Positions 40,190 through 49,804 of a stretch of 64,000 bases of DNA are shown one piece after another. The stretch comes from Brachybacterium sp. Z12 (GTDB lineage: Bacteria > Actinomycetota > Actinomycetes > Actinomycetales > Dermabacteraceae). The notes under the pieces are model-generated. The model made no database searches, was not told the DNA's origin, and worked only from the letters and a program-made list of their open reading frames with translations. Within the stretch, counting starts at the first letter, position 1; every line of letters begins with the position of its first letter. Both the position numbers and the translations under genes were made by a program. Location: positions 2,666,001 through 2,730,000 of the forward strand of contig NZ_CP060496.1 of the NCBI RefSeq assembly GCF_014400405.1. Direction: 5' to 3'.

Positions 40190-43100
40190 TGCCGTTCCTG
40201 GTAGCGGCGAATGGCGCTGGAGACCGAGACGTCCAGCAGCACCGAACGCTGCTCGAAGCCGAGGAAGCTGCGCACCTCGGTGGCCAGGTGCTCCTCGAGG
40301 CGTGCCCGCCCGTCGGAGCAGATGTACTCCACCACCGCGTCGAAGTCGTCGCTCGAGTAGAAGGACAGCGGGTGCCCGGCAGGGATCTGCGGGCGCGGCA
40401 GTCGATGGCGGATGGTGCCCACGCCCGTCGGGGAGTCGGAGCTCTCCTCGGCCTGCACCAGGCGCAGCGCCCGATCCACGGCGCGACGGATCCGCTCGGC
40501 CTCGCCATCGGGGTCGATGAACAGGGCCCAGGACCACACGCGCTCGGTCGCCCAGCCGGCGGCTTCGAGGCGCTCCGCCCGCAGGCGATCACGCTCGCGC
40601 TGGCTGGGGGTGTCGACGTAGTGGGAGCCGTCGGTGTCCACGGCCAGCAGCAGGCGACCCGGCATCTCGGGATGGCCCAGCGCCAGCTCGATCCGATCGG
40701 AGGAGAGGCCGAAGTCCCGCTCGACCAGGAGCCCGAGGCGGAAGAGACGGTCGGCGAGGTCCTGCACGAGGGCGTCGGTCTCGAGCTCGCGCGGCGCACG
40801 CGGGGCGAGGGACGGTTCCTCCTCATCGGCCTGGTCGGTGGCGGTGTCCTGCTCGGCGGGCGCGTCCTGCGCGGGCTCGTCGGCCGGATCTTCGCTCGTG
40901 GCGCTCACCGCCTCGGCCGCCGCTGTCTCCGCGCCGTCCTCCGCTGCGGCGGCGCTCTGCGGCGACTGCGCGGATTTGCGGGCCAGCGCGGCCTCGATCG
41001 CGGCGTCCACGTCCGCGTCGGAGAGGTCCGCCTCCGGGGCGGCACCTTCCTCTGTGCGCGGGGCGGGGGCGAAGAGCGTTCCTGGACGGGCTGGGCGGGA
41101 GAGGAGCGCACGCCTTGCGGCTCTCGCGGGGCGATCTCCTCCTCGCTTCCGGTGAGGGAGGCGACGTGCGGGACCACGGGGGCGTCGGGCCCGCCCTGCA
41201 GCACCCACAGCATCGCCCGCAGGTCGCGGGCGCCGTCGCTGCGCAGCCGGGCGTGGTCGAGGTCCTGGACCCCGATCGAGGAGACCACGGTGGTACGGCC
41301 CCGGGCCCGGGTGATCACGGTCGCCAGCGCCTTGCGGCCGCCGGCCTCCGAGAGCGGGCCGAAGCGGTGCAGCAGGCGGCCGTGGGGCGTCATCCCGAAG
41401 CCGACCGAGACGATGATGTCGTCCCTCAGCACCGCGGTGGCCTGATCCGCGGGCAGGACGGTGAAGACCTCCTCGGCGCCGGGGTCGAAGTAGTCCCGCA
41501 GCGCAGGGATCACGGAGACGGTGTTCATGATCCGCTCCATCAGCCGCCTCGCGTGCTCCTCCGTGAAGGTGAGCACCGCGAGCGAGCGCTCGGGACGGGT
41601 GCGGGCGTGCTCGATGACGAGGTCGGTGACGCGGCGCAGCTCGGCCTCGGTGCTCTCCACGTATTCCATGCCCTCGGTGACCGGTCCGCGACCGTTCTCG
41701 ACCAGGATCAGGCGATCCTGCTCGGGTGCGATGGGGCTGGGCACCGCGATGACCTCGCCCACCAGGGCACGGCGCTGGGCGAAACCGCGCAGCTCCTCGG
41801 TCGCGGGGTGGGGGTCGCGCAGGATCTCGACGTGCGGGGCGATCCGCAGCATGTCGTCCAGCAGGCTGGGCGCGGAGTCCCCGCCGTATTCGAGGGGGTC
41901 GCCGACGACGACGGTCTGCTCGCCGCGGACGATCGAGGGCAGCGCGGCGGCGGTGGGCAGGCGCCCGCCATCGGCCACGATCACCACATCGAAATGGCGG
42001 CCGCGCGGGATCACCTGTGGCACCAGGTACGGGGAGGCGAGCCAGGCGGGGCGGGCGGCGAAGAGGATGTCCTCGTACTTCGCGGCGAGGTCTCGGATGG
42101 AGACGGTGGAGGAGCGGGCGAGCTCGGCGATCGCGGCACGGGAGGTGTCCGGGTACGACTTCATCGTCTCCACGCGGGTCTCATCCGCGGCGGCGTGCAC
42201 GCGGGCGGCGGCATGGGCGAGGTGCTCCGCGTCCAGCCGACGGAAGCGCTCGGCGACCTGGGACAGCGAGGTGCCATCGTACTGGGAGATCGTGGGCTCG
42301 GCGCCGGCGATCAGCTCGAGCACGCTGCGCCACCAGCTGAGTTCGAGCTCCGCGCCGACCTGTTCGATCGGCACCCGGCGGGTGCGGAGGTCCTCGACCA
42401 GCTCGCCGAGGCCGTCGAAGGCGAAGCGTCGCAGCAGCTCGGTGCGGCGAGGGAGCGTCTCGAGGTCCGCGCGGTCCGCGGCGAGGGCCTCGATCCGCTG
42501 CTCGAGCTCGTCGAGGTCGGTGCGGGCGAGATCCGCGCCGGCATCCGTCCCGTCCAGCAGCACGGAGAGCTCGTCGAGGGCCTTCTCGGAGCGTGCCGCG
42601 GCGCGGCGGACGGTGTCGAGGTCATCCGGCAGCGAGGGACGGGAGACGCCTCTGCCGCCGCTCGAGGAGCCCTCGGCGGGCTCGAGAGCAGCGCGCCGCC
42701 AGGTCTCGGCGACCGTCCTGGCCTCCCCGAGGTCCCGGTGGAGGTCCGGGGAGAGCGCTGCCGGACGCTGCAGGGCGGCGGCGTCCTTGCGCAGACGGCG
42801 GCGCACGCCGAAGCCCATCGTGACGCCTCGATCCTCGCGCCACCGCTTCTCGGCGGTGGCGGCGACGAGGTCCGCGAGCGGTGCCGAGAACACCGCGGAT
42901 TGGAAGGTGCCCAGCAGGGTGCGCACCCGGTCGAGCAGGGCGAGTCGCTCCTCGAGCTGGGCGAGGGTGGTGGGCTCGGTGAGGCCGAGCTCCCCGCCGG
43001 CGCGGGCGCAGGCCTTCCGCAGCTGCGGCAGGATCTCCTCGCGCAGCTGGTCGATGAGCTCTTCGGCGCGGACGGCCTGGGTGTCGCTGCTGATCGGCGC

Positions 43101-44782
43101 GCCATACCAGGCGGTGAGCTCGGGGCCGGTGGTGAGCACCCCGATCTCTGCCGCCTCGCGCAGCGTCATGGCGTAGCGGTCGCGCTCCTCGCCGATCATC
43201 TGAGCGGCGACGTCCGCTCGCAGGCGCACCTGGGTGCGCGGCGCGGGGCTCAGCCTCGTCAGCGCGGCGAGCGCCGAGATGGCGTCGTGCGCGGAGGCGT
43301 CCCAGGGCTGCTGGATGCGGTGCATCGCCTCGACGTGGCCCACCAGGATGTCGCGGCTCTCGGCAAGCTCCTCGGGCGCGACGTCCTCGGGTCCCAGCCC
43401 GTGCGATCCCGCACGGCGGAGGCTGCGCAGCAGCGCGGCGGAGGCGTTGCGCTGGAGGGACGGGTCCGGCGAGAGGTCGAAGACGAGCTCGTCCAGGCCG
43501 CGGTCCTGGGCGATCTCGACCAGCTGGGCGAGGTTGCGCCGACGCTGGGAGACGATCAGCACGGACCGGCCGCGGGCGTTGAGCTCCTCGGCGAGGTCGA
43601 CCACGAGGCCGAGGCTCGTGGTGCCGGGCGGGGTGGCGACGGCGAGGTCCTGACCTGCCAGGACGCGGGCGAGCACCTCGCGGTGGCCAGGCTCGACGGC
43701 GGCGACCAAGTCGTCCTCCGGGACCTCGGGGACCTCCCCAGCGGCCTCGTCGCCGCGCACCACGGCGCGTGCGCCCTCATCCCCGGCGAGCGCTGCGACC
43801 AGCGGGGAGGAGGACCAGTCGGCGCGGTCGGCGGCGAGATCCTCGGCCACGGACCCCGCAGCGTCCATCAGGTTGCCGACCACGAGGGCGTGCAGCACGC
43901 GGAAGCCGGGCAGAGGCTGTCCGAGCGAACGGAAGGCGTCGAGCACCGGGGTGGGGTCGAAGCCGTGCGTGCTGTCGGTGGTGGCCAGCAGCGCGCGGGC
44001 GTCGACGGCGACGCCCGCCTCCCGCAGGGCACGCAGCAGCACGGGGTTCAGATCGGCGGTCGCATCGACCTCGAGGTCGACGTCCTCACGGGCGTTGCCG
44101 CGCAGACGCAGGGTGATCGGGCGCACCAGCACCGGTGCGTGGATCGGGGCGGAGCCGTCCTCGGGGTACCAGATCGCCTCACCGATGCCGAGGTGGCAGG
44201 TGGTCAGGCCCACCTCCTCCGCGTGGCGCTCGGCGATCTCGCGGATGGAGCGGGCGTGGGCTCGCGCATCGGCCAGGGCCCCCACCTCCCGCACCAGGGA
44301 GGACAGGCGGGTGGGACCGCGACCGGCCAGCAGCTGGGCGAGCCCCGAGGGATGCGAATGGGTCAGGTCCAGCACCACGCCGCCGGCGCGGATCTGGGTG
44401 AGGAAGGACGGGGCGTCTAGACCACCGGTGATCTGCTGGGACCAGCGGTCCAGGGCGTCGGCGACCCGGTCGTCGCGGCTCAGCGGACGGTGCTCGTGGG
44501 GCGTGACGGGGAGATCGTCCTCGTCCTGCTCGGGGGCGATCCCGGCGCCGACGTCCTCGAGGTGGCGGTCGACCACCACCTCGTACCCGCTTGCCTCCTC
44601 GCGCCCCGACACCGGGTGCTCCGGGGCAGCGGGGGGGCGGCCGGCTCGCGCTCGTCCGTGCGGGCTCTGTCCGCTGCGGCGCCGCGCCGTTCACGGGCAA
44701 GGGTGGACAGGACGTCGTCGCGAGGCGACTCGTCCTCGCCCGAACGCTCCGACCGCTTCTTCCCGCGCAGGAAACTCCACAT
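40186..44782 (-). CDS. Giant SF1-helicase-like/REase_MTES_1575 protein with degenerate Walker motifs (two frame breaks)
   Basis: About 1530 residues after repair of breaks near 44640 (G run) and 41085. Layout: charged N-terminus, DUF4011-like region, an SF1 RecA-like fold, a C-terminal RecA-like fold, a low-complexity Ala/Glu linker and a restriction-endonuclease-like domain. The Walker A position reads ATPPGTTSLG instead of GPPGTGKS, and motif II reads VIVADGGRLP instead of VIFDEASQ; the downstream GEQTVVVGDPLEYGG and VITRARGRTTVVSSI still align with helicase motifs III and VI. The nuclease-like end has RIELALG, LLAVDTDGSHY and RERDRLRAERLEAAGW, the REase_MTES_1575 pattern. ATP hydrolysis is therefore doubtful; the fold assignment is by motif order, not by a search. 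Confidence 0.7.
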
Positions 44783-44889
44783 GGACGCCCACGCTACCGG
44801 CGTCGGGGCCCGAGCCCGTGCAGGCGTGCCGACTCCTGCTGCCCGGCCTCCTCACAATCCCCGCACGAGCGGTGAGCGAGCCCCTCAGC

Positions 44890-45747
44890 TCACACCTCGT
44901 GCAGCCGCACCGAAGCTTCTGCGAGATGGGAGCGCAGCGCCTCGGGGACCGGTCCGGCGATCACGAGGTCGGTGAGCACGGAGATCGGGCAGATGCCGGC
45001 CAGGGCGCGGTGGCCGATCTTGTCCGCGGTCGCGAGTCCCACCACCCGCCGGGAGTGACCGATCATGATCCGGGTGACGCCGGCCTCCGCATCGGAGTTG
45101 CAGGTCAGTCCCGCTCCGATGTCGAGGCCGACGGTGCCCACAAACATCGTGTCCAGCCAGAGGTCACGCATGGTGGCGGTCGCGAGCGGGCCGGTCAGCT
45201 CGAAGGAATAGGGCTCGGCGACACCGCCCAGCACCACGGTGCGCACGGAGGGGCGCAGCACCGCTTCGGTGGCGATGTTCAGCGCCGCACAGACGACGGT
45301 CAGGCCGGGGGTCCCGTTGCGGGAGTCGATGTCGGGCCGTGCCACGGCACGCCGTGCGGTCGAGGTGGTGGTGCGACCGCCGTTGAACCCGATGATCTGC
45401 CCGGGCTCCACCATCGCGGCCGCGCTGTCGGCGACCCGTTCCCGCTGTGCGGCTCCCTCGTCGGCGGCCCGGGGGACGGTCGCGAGCGAGTAGGCGACGT
45501 CGACGGCGACGATCCCGCCGTGGGTGCGGCGCGCGAGCTGGGCGCGCTCCATCTCCATGAAGTCCCTGCGCACGGTGGACTCGCTGACGCCGAGCTCCTC
45601 GGCGACCCCGGCCACACTCAGCCGCTTGGTCGAGGCCAGCAGGGTGAGCACGTGGTCCCAGCGGGAGCTGCGGTCCGTGGGAGGGGTCCGGGGCCGATCC
45701 GGCTCCGGGCCCGGCTTCTCGTCAGAACCAGAATTATGCACAGTCAC
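44890..45747 (-). CDS. DeoR-family transcriptional regulator
   Basis: Sugar-metabolism-type regulator of 285 residues. The N-terminal HTH shows LSVAGVAEELGVSESTVRRDFMEME and the DeoR signature continues LARRTHGG. The C-terminal DeoRC sensor has the phosphosugar loop IGFNGGRTTTS, DTMFVGTVGLD and a late VIAGPVPE. Ligand unknown, presumably a phosphorylated sugar. No obvious metabolic target is adjacent; it is divergent from the small MT0933-type gene. Confidence 0.88.
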   Translation of the reverse strand: MTVHNSGSDEKPGPEPDRPRTPPTDRSSRWDHVLTLLASTKRLSVAGVAEELGVSESTVRRDFMEMERAQLARRTHGGIVAVDVAYSLATVPRAADEGAAQRERVADSAAAMVEPGQIIGFNGGRTTTSTARRAVARPDIDSRNGTPGLTVVCAALNIATEAVLRPSVRTVVLGGVAEPYSFELTGPLATATMRDLWLDTMFVGTVGLDIGAGLTCNSDAEAGVTRIMIGHSRRVVGLATADKIGHRALAGICPISVLTDLVIAGPVPEALRSHLAEASVRLHEV

Positions 45748-45831
45748 GCGCTCAGTATTGCGCGTTCCGCCACGACTGGCCGAGGATCCGAGCAGATCTC
45801 CTCATATGGGCACCGTTGCCGGAGGTCACAT

Positions 45832-45861
45832 TTGAGTCACGCGTCCGAATCGGCATATGTT
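45832..45861 (+). promoter_or_regulatory. Possible promoter of the MT0933-type gene
   Basis: TTGAGT (45832-45837) and TATGTT (45856-45861) at 18-bp spacing, about 50 bp before ATG 45912, with a purine-rich GAAAGGAC ribosome site at 45896. Supported by pattern only. Confidence 0.35.
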
Positions 45862-45911
45862 GACGCCGTCGCCCCGGAACGGGGTGTTCCGCGAACGAAA
45901 GGACATTGATC

Positions 45912-46121
45912 ATGGGTTTCGATGACGCGCTAAACAAGGCCAAGGGCTACGCCAACGACAATCCGGACAAGGTCGAGCAGGGGCTGAGCGGCGCCTCCGA
46001 CAAGGTCAAGGAGCGCACGCCGGACAACATCGACGGCCACGTCGACACCGGCACCGATGCCGCTCGCGACCGTCTGGGTCTCGGCGGCGACAAGGACAAG
46101 GACGACAAGAAGGGCAACTGA
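45912..46121 (+). CDS. MT0933-type small antitoxin-like protein
   Basis: Highly charged 69-residue protein: MGFDDALNKAKGYANDNPDK, a short helical part and a Lys/Asp-rich C-terminus (GGDKDKDDKKGN). This matches the MT0933/Rv0909-type antitoxin family (PF14013), many members of which are simply abundant small cytosolic proteins with no adjacent toxin. No toxin gene is seen here, so a stress-related protein is as likely as an antitoxin. ATG 45912 is preferred to the ATG two codons upstream because of spacing from GAAAGGAC. Confidence 0.75.
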   Translation: MGFDDALNKAKGYANDNPDKVEQGLSGASDKVKERTPDNIDGHVDTGTDAARDRLGLGGDKDKDDKKGN

Positions 46122-46139
46122 GCCCTCTTACGACAGAGG

Positions 46140-46171
46140 AGCCCCCGACGCCTGCTGAGGCGTCGGGGGCT
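46140..46171 (+). terminator. Hairpin terminator after MT0933-type gene
   Basis: Perfect inverted repeat AGCCCCCGACGCC / GGCGTCGGGGGCT with a 6-base loop, then TCTTCTCTGTC. Also lies ahead of the convergent copC end. Confidence 0.85.
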
Positions 46172-46224
46172 CTTCTCTGTCTGGGTCTGTGCGGGCTCAT
46201 GCCCGGCAACCTGGCCGGGAGGGA

Positions 46225-46883
46225 TCAGTCGCGACGGCGCACGATGAAGAACACCGCCGCACCCGCGCCGACGATCACCACGGCAAGCACGATGATCAGC
46301 GCGCCCATGCCCAGCCCGGCGTCCTCCTCGGACTCGGCGCCGGTCTCCGGCTCCTCATCACCGGCGGGTGCGGTCTGCTCCGCTCCCCGGCATCGCTCGC
46401 CTCGGCCGCGCCGGTCGCAGCAGCGTCATCGCCGCCGCCGTCACTGGGCTCGGCGACCTCGGCCGGATCCTGCTCGACGGTGAGGGTGAAGGTGCCCTCG
46501 ATCGGGTGGCCGTCGCTGGAGACCACGCGCCACTGGACGGTGTGGGTGCCGGCGGGCAACGGCTCGGTCAGGGTCGCGGTCGCGACGGGACCCTCGACGG
46601 TCGGGACGATCTCGGCCAACTCGGTGCCAGACTCATCGGTGATCCGCACCAGCGGGCTCACCTCGAGGATGTCCGCTGAATAGGTGAGGGCGATCTCCTC
46701 GGGAGAGGTCTCGAGGGTGGCGCCGTCCTCCGGATCGGAGCTGAGCAGGGTGTCGTGCGCCTGCGCCGGGGCGGGGAGCGCCAGCAGCGCGGCGAGCAGG
46801 AGAGCACCGCACAGCGCGAGCAGCGACGCGGGGCGGGTGCGAACGGGGTGAACCGCAGTGGAGCGACTGGTCAGCGACATCAT
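46225..46883 (-). CDS. CopC domain membrane-anchored copper-binding protein (frame break near 46385)
   Basis: Exported protein: signal sequence (LLALCGALLLAALLALPAPAQA) cleaved before HDTLLSSDPEDGATLE, so the mature N-terminus is histidine, the usual CopC copper ligand. CopC Ig-like fold follows with SPEEIALTY and the DGHPIEGTFTLTV end. Then an acidic linker and, after a one-base repair near 46385, a final helix (GALIIVLAVVIVGAGAAVFF) and RRRD anchor. No CopD gene is next to it. About 219 residues after repair. Confidence 0.8.
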
Positions 46884-46932
46884 CTGCGCAGGTTACGCCA
46901 GTGACGTCGACGTCGCCATGGTGCCGATCACG

Positions 46933-48366
46933 TCATTCGTGCGGCAGCTCCACGTGGTGCTCGAGCACCGGCAGTGCGGCCCGCGCGGCCGCGATCTCCT
47001 CGAGGTCGAGATCGACCAGCAGCAGTCCGGGTTCGCGTCCCAGCTCCTGGCGGAGAGCGCCGAGCGGGCCGACGACGGCGCTGCGGCCGATGCCCCGTGT
47101 GGCCTTCCCGGTGTACTCCGCAGGCGGGGCTTGATCGGCGGCGAGCACGACGGTGGTCGAGTCCAGGGCGCGGGCGCGCAGCAGCAGCTGCAGTTGCTCG
47201 CGCTTGCCGGGGCCCTCCGCCCAGGCCAGGGGCAGCAGGATCGCCTGCGCCCCGCGACGGGCCAGCGCCGTGAACTGCTCGGGGAAACGCACGTCGTAGC
47301 AGGTCGCGATCCCGAATCGGGTGCCGTGCAGGTCGAAGGTGACCAGCTCATCCCCCGGGGCGACGGTGCGGGACTCATCGGCCCCGAAGGCGTCGAACAG
47401 GTGGATCTTGCGGTAGTCGAGGTGCGGGTCCCAGTTCGGGCCGCGCACGATCACGGTGTTGTGGACGCGGCCGTCCTCGGTGGGGGTGAAGGAGCCGGCG
47501 ACCACCACCACCGAGTGCTGCTCCGCCAGTTCCTGGACCAGCTGGGCGAAGGCGTCGTGGTGCGCAATCGCCACATCCCGCAGATCGGTGCCGAAGGGGG
47601 TGAGCGTCGCCTCGGGCAAAAGCACCAGGTGAGCACCCTCCTCCGCGGCTTCTGCCACTGCGCCGCACACGGTCGCGAAAGTCTCCTCGACATCCTCGGA
47701 GACCTCGATCTGGGCCAGCGCGATCCGGGGCCCGGCGGCGCGGCGCACCTGTTCGAGGAGGTCCGGGGTGTCGATGTCCGCCCCTTCGGCGCCGGTGGCG
47801 GGCAGCGTCATCAGCTCCTCCTCGCCGAGCCGGCCGTAGAGGCGGCGCAGGCTCAGATCCGCCCAGCCGCCGTGCGGGTGCGCGACCGCGGCGAGCGCCT
47901 CGCGCAGCCGGCCCAGGGGCCAGGCGGCGGCGAGGAACTGGAGGTGGCCGTCCTTCGCCTCGAGCGCGACCACCCGGGAGGTCGCCGCGCTGCGGGCCGC
48001 GAGAGCACGCAGCGTCTCGGGGCGCAGCATGGGCATGTCCCCGCCGAGCACCAGCACGGTCGCGGCGTCGGACCCTTCGGAGAACTCGTCGACACCGCGG
48101 GCGAGAGCGGCCAGCGGCCCGGAGCGCGGCGGGTCCTCGAGCACGAAGCGGGCGCCATGGCGGGAGGCGAGCTCATCGCCGTCCTCACCGCTGGGGCCCA
48201 CCACGATGCGGCGGCCGACGGGCGCGGTGCGCAGCACCCGCTCGAGCACGCTGGTCCCGGCGATCGGCAGCCGGGTCTTGTCCGTCCCGCCGAGGCGGGA
48301 GGAGGCGCCACCGGCCAGGATCACGGCGGCGACGGTGGCAGAGGTCTCGTGGGGCGCGCTCGACAT
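46933..48366 (-). CDS. MobA-like nucleotidyltransferase fused to carbon-nitrogen hydrolase
   Basis: One intact frame of 477 residues joins two enzymes. Residues 1-215: NTP_transferase_3 domain with the nucleotide motif VILAGGASSRLGG, LVLGGDMPML (metal-binding Asp) and DIDTPDLLE, as in MobA molybdenum-cofactor guanylyltransferase. Residues 216-477: nitrilase-superfamily amidase beginning RIALAQIEV with the triad Glu in LLPEATLTPFG, Lys in YRKIHLFDAFG and Cys in ATCYDVRFPE. The junction AGPRIALAQ has no start codon, so the second half is not a separate gene. Substrates unknown. ATG at 48366. Confidence 0.85.
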   Translation of the reverse strand: MSSAPHETSATVAAVILAGGASSRLGGTDKTRLPIAGTSVLERVLRTAPVGRRIVVGPSGEDGDELASRHGARFVLEDPPRSGPLAALARGVDEFSEGSDAATVLVLGGDMPMLRPETLRALAARSAATSRVVALEAKDGHLQFLAAAWPLGRLREALAAVAHPHGGWADLSLRRLYGRLGEEELMTLPATGAEGADIDTPDLLEQVRRAAGPRIALAQIEVSEDVEETFATVCGAVAEAAEEGAHLVLLPEATLTPFGTDLRDVAIAHHDAFAQLVQELAEQHSVVVVAGSFTPTEDGRVHNTVIVRGPNWDPHLDYRKIHLFDAFGADESRTVAPGDELVTFDLHGTRFGIATCYDVRFPEQFTALARRGAQAILLPLAWAEGPGKREQLQLLLRARALDSTTVVLAADQAPPAEYTGKATRGIGRSAVVGPLGALRQELGREPGLLLVDLDLEEIAAARAALPVLEHHVELPHE

Positions 48367-48440
48367 GCCTCGATCCTCCCACGGGACGCTAGGATGACCG
48401 CGGCCCTTCGTCGCGGCATCTGCTGCGGCCGGGTGGTTTC

Positions 48441-48513
48441 GCCCCCGTAGCTCAGGGGATAGAGCACCGCTCTCCTAAAGCGGGTGTCGGACGTTCGAAT
48501 CGTCTCGGGGGCA
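48441..48513 (+). tRNA. tRNA-Arg (CCT anticodon)
   Basis: Folds as a 73-nt cloverleaf: acceptor GCCCCCG/CGGGGGC plus discriminator A, D-arm GCTC...GAGC, anticodon arm CCGCT-CTCCTAA-AGCGG with CCT in the loop, and T-arm GGACG-TTCGAAT-CGTCT. No encoded CCA. It carries the attL end of the downstream island. Confidence 0.95.
48472..48489. other. attL core, 18 bp inside tRNA-Arg
   Basis: CTCCTAAAGCGGGTGTCG runs from the anticodon loop into the variable region. The identical 18 bases recur at 54517-54534. Beyond the core the two copies differ in the T-arm. Confidence 0.75.
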
Positions 48514-48538
48514 CGAAGATGACCAGCACGAACGCGCC

Positions 48539-48905
48539 TCACCGCGCCTTCTCCAGTGATCCGTCGGGTTCCTGTGACCCCCGCGGACACCCGCCCGGCC
48601 GTTGATCAGTGCCAGCGTCTTCACTTCCCACGACATGCGTTTAGCGCGGTGTGACCTACAGCGACGAGTAGCCCGCCCAGGTCCGCACGGTGGCCAGCGG
48701 TACTCCCGCACGAGCCCACTCGGACACGGCGACGTGGCGAAGGTCGTACAGCCGCAGCTCCGGAGCGATCACCGCCTAGCGCACATCACGACGCAGGTTA
48801 CGCGACGCGACCAGTCCTCCCCGGGAGCAGTGAACACACGATCCCGTGGTGCACGGGTCACGATGTGACGCTCCAAGTCCTCCCGGACAGCTGCCGCCAC
48901 CGGAA
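48539..48905 (-). pseudogene. Tyrosine recombinase (integrase) C-terminal remnant
   Basis: Reading toward the tRNA, the fragment shows VREDLERHIVTRAPRDRVF, then (other frame) GGLVASRNLRRDVR, an in-frame TAG at 48776-48778, LRLYDLRHVAVSEWARAG with the catalytic H-x-L-R motif region, LATVRTWAGYSSL, a TAG at 48656-48658 and VTPR followed by TAA at 48641-48643 where the nucleophilic tyrosine is expected, then THV. So the active-site residue is lost to a stop. The stop TGA at 48539 lies 26 bp from the tRNA, the usual place for an integrase gene. Confidence 0.75.
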
Positions 48906-49206
48906 CGAATGAAGTCGAGGTCGCGACCCTCGTAGCTGAGCGGCTCACGCTGGATCGGTCCGTGGGCGATCTCGGGAGCCTCGGGCTGCGCGGCGTCGAA
49001 CTCCGCGAGCATCTCCTCGACCTTCTCGGGGCTGTCCTCCCGCGGGAGACGTTCCGTGCCGCGACGGTTTCGCTCATCTCCCGGTTGAGCTTCCAGTGCT
49101 TGCGTGCCGAGTGCTCGTGTTACTTGTCCCGCAGGAATCCTTGCACGTCCTCGTTGTCGTTCAGGCCGAGCTTCTCGGCCACTTGCTTGGGTCGCCATGT
49201 CGTCAT
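48905..49206 (-). pseudogene. Small helix-turn-helix type protein remnant
   Basis: Starts TTWRPKQVAEKLGLNDNED (a DNA-binding-like helix pair), reaches GFLRDK, then a TAA stop and continues in frame as HEHSARKHWKLNREM. Downstream the frame shifts to KVEEMLAEFDAAQPEAPEI and PLSYEGRDLDFIR. No family recognised; the pieces could come from more than one gene. Not functional as written. Confidence 0.4.
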
Positions 49207-49339
49207 AGCGCTGACCGTAGCGGTCAGGTGCGACATGCGGGGGTCGAACCCTGCATCGTCACCGAAAGTTCGCTGTGAAGGCGACTCGACGTCGAGCCTT
49301 CGCTGGCGAAGCGCGAGCCGTGAGGGCCATGGCGCTCGG

Positions 49340-49505
49340 TGGTTGACGCGGTCGCGAACATATCGCGCGGCGGATCCGAGGGTGGCTGCCGGCACACGAC
49401 GCAGCGCCCCGCGGTCGCAGAGATCGACGACATGCTAACGAGAGACGCCGAGCATGCCTGCCGTCTCTGCCGTGGTCAGCCAGCCCTTCACCGGGATGAC
49501 CACTT
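49340..49505 (-). pseudogene. Excisionase-like HTH remnant
   Basis: Minus strand frame reads GWLTTAETAGMLGVSR, a TAG stop, then HVVDLCDRGALRRVP. This is the pattern of helix-turn-helix type 17 (Xis/MerR-like) DNA-binding domains that partner integrases, broken by one nonsense codon in the turn region. Together with the integrase remnant it forms the decayed recombination module of the island. Confidence 0.55.
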
Positions 49506-49531
49506 ACGTCCGAGCACCACAAACACAACGA

Positions 49532-49579
49532 AGGGGTCGTCACCTCGATCGGACGTGACCGATCGAGGCGACGACCCCT
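49532..49579. terminator. Long hairpin terminator
   Basis: Arms AGGGGTCGTCACCTCGATCGG and CCGATCGAGGCGACGACCCCT pair over 21 positions with one mismatch around a 6-base loop. It follows the small membrane protein gene of the cysteine-rich precursor operon. Confidence 0.8.
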
Positions 49580-49591
49580 AGGTATGCGGAG

Positions 49592-49784
49592 TCAGGAGTC
49601 GAACTTCGGCTTGACCTGCCAGGCGTAGAACGCGCTGGCGGCAGCAAGCCCCGAGTACCACCACGATCAAGCCGGCAACCTCGTTCCCGCCCCGGATCGC
49701 GCTGGGTAGAAGCAGAATCAACACCGCGGATGAAACGACCATCACGGCGAAGGACGCAAGAAAATGCCAGATCGACTTAGTCAT
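49592..49784 (-). CDS. Small two-helix membrane protein, possible immunity protein (frame break)
   Basis: About 64 residues. MTKSIWHFLASFAVMVVSSA forms the first helix, a charged turn (RGGNE) follows and the second helix is VAGLIVVVLG plus, after a one-base repair, LAAASAFYAWQVKPKFDS to the stop at 49592. It starts 21 bp after the cysteine-rich precursor gene on the same strand and shares the terminator. Small two-helix membrane proteins next to bacteriocin genes are often immunity proteins; that role is inferred. Confidence 0.5.
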
Positions 49785-49804
49785 GACCAGATTATCCTTT
49801 CGAC

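Noticed and set aside
41115-44420. A very long open frame on the plus strand, opposite the helicase-like gene
   Set aside because: It is the antisense shadow of the real minus-strand gene; its composition (Gly/Arg/Gln/His-rich) has no domains, which is typical for opposite frames in high-GC DNA.
48321-48590. Small frame on the minus strand containing TIRTSDTRFRRAVLYPLS
   Set aside because: It is the antisense reading of the tRNA-Arg gene, not a protein.
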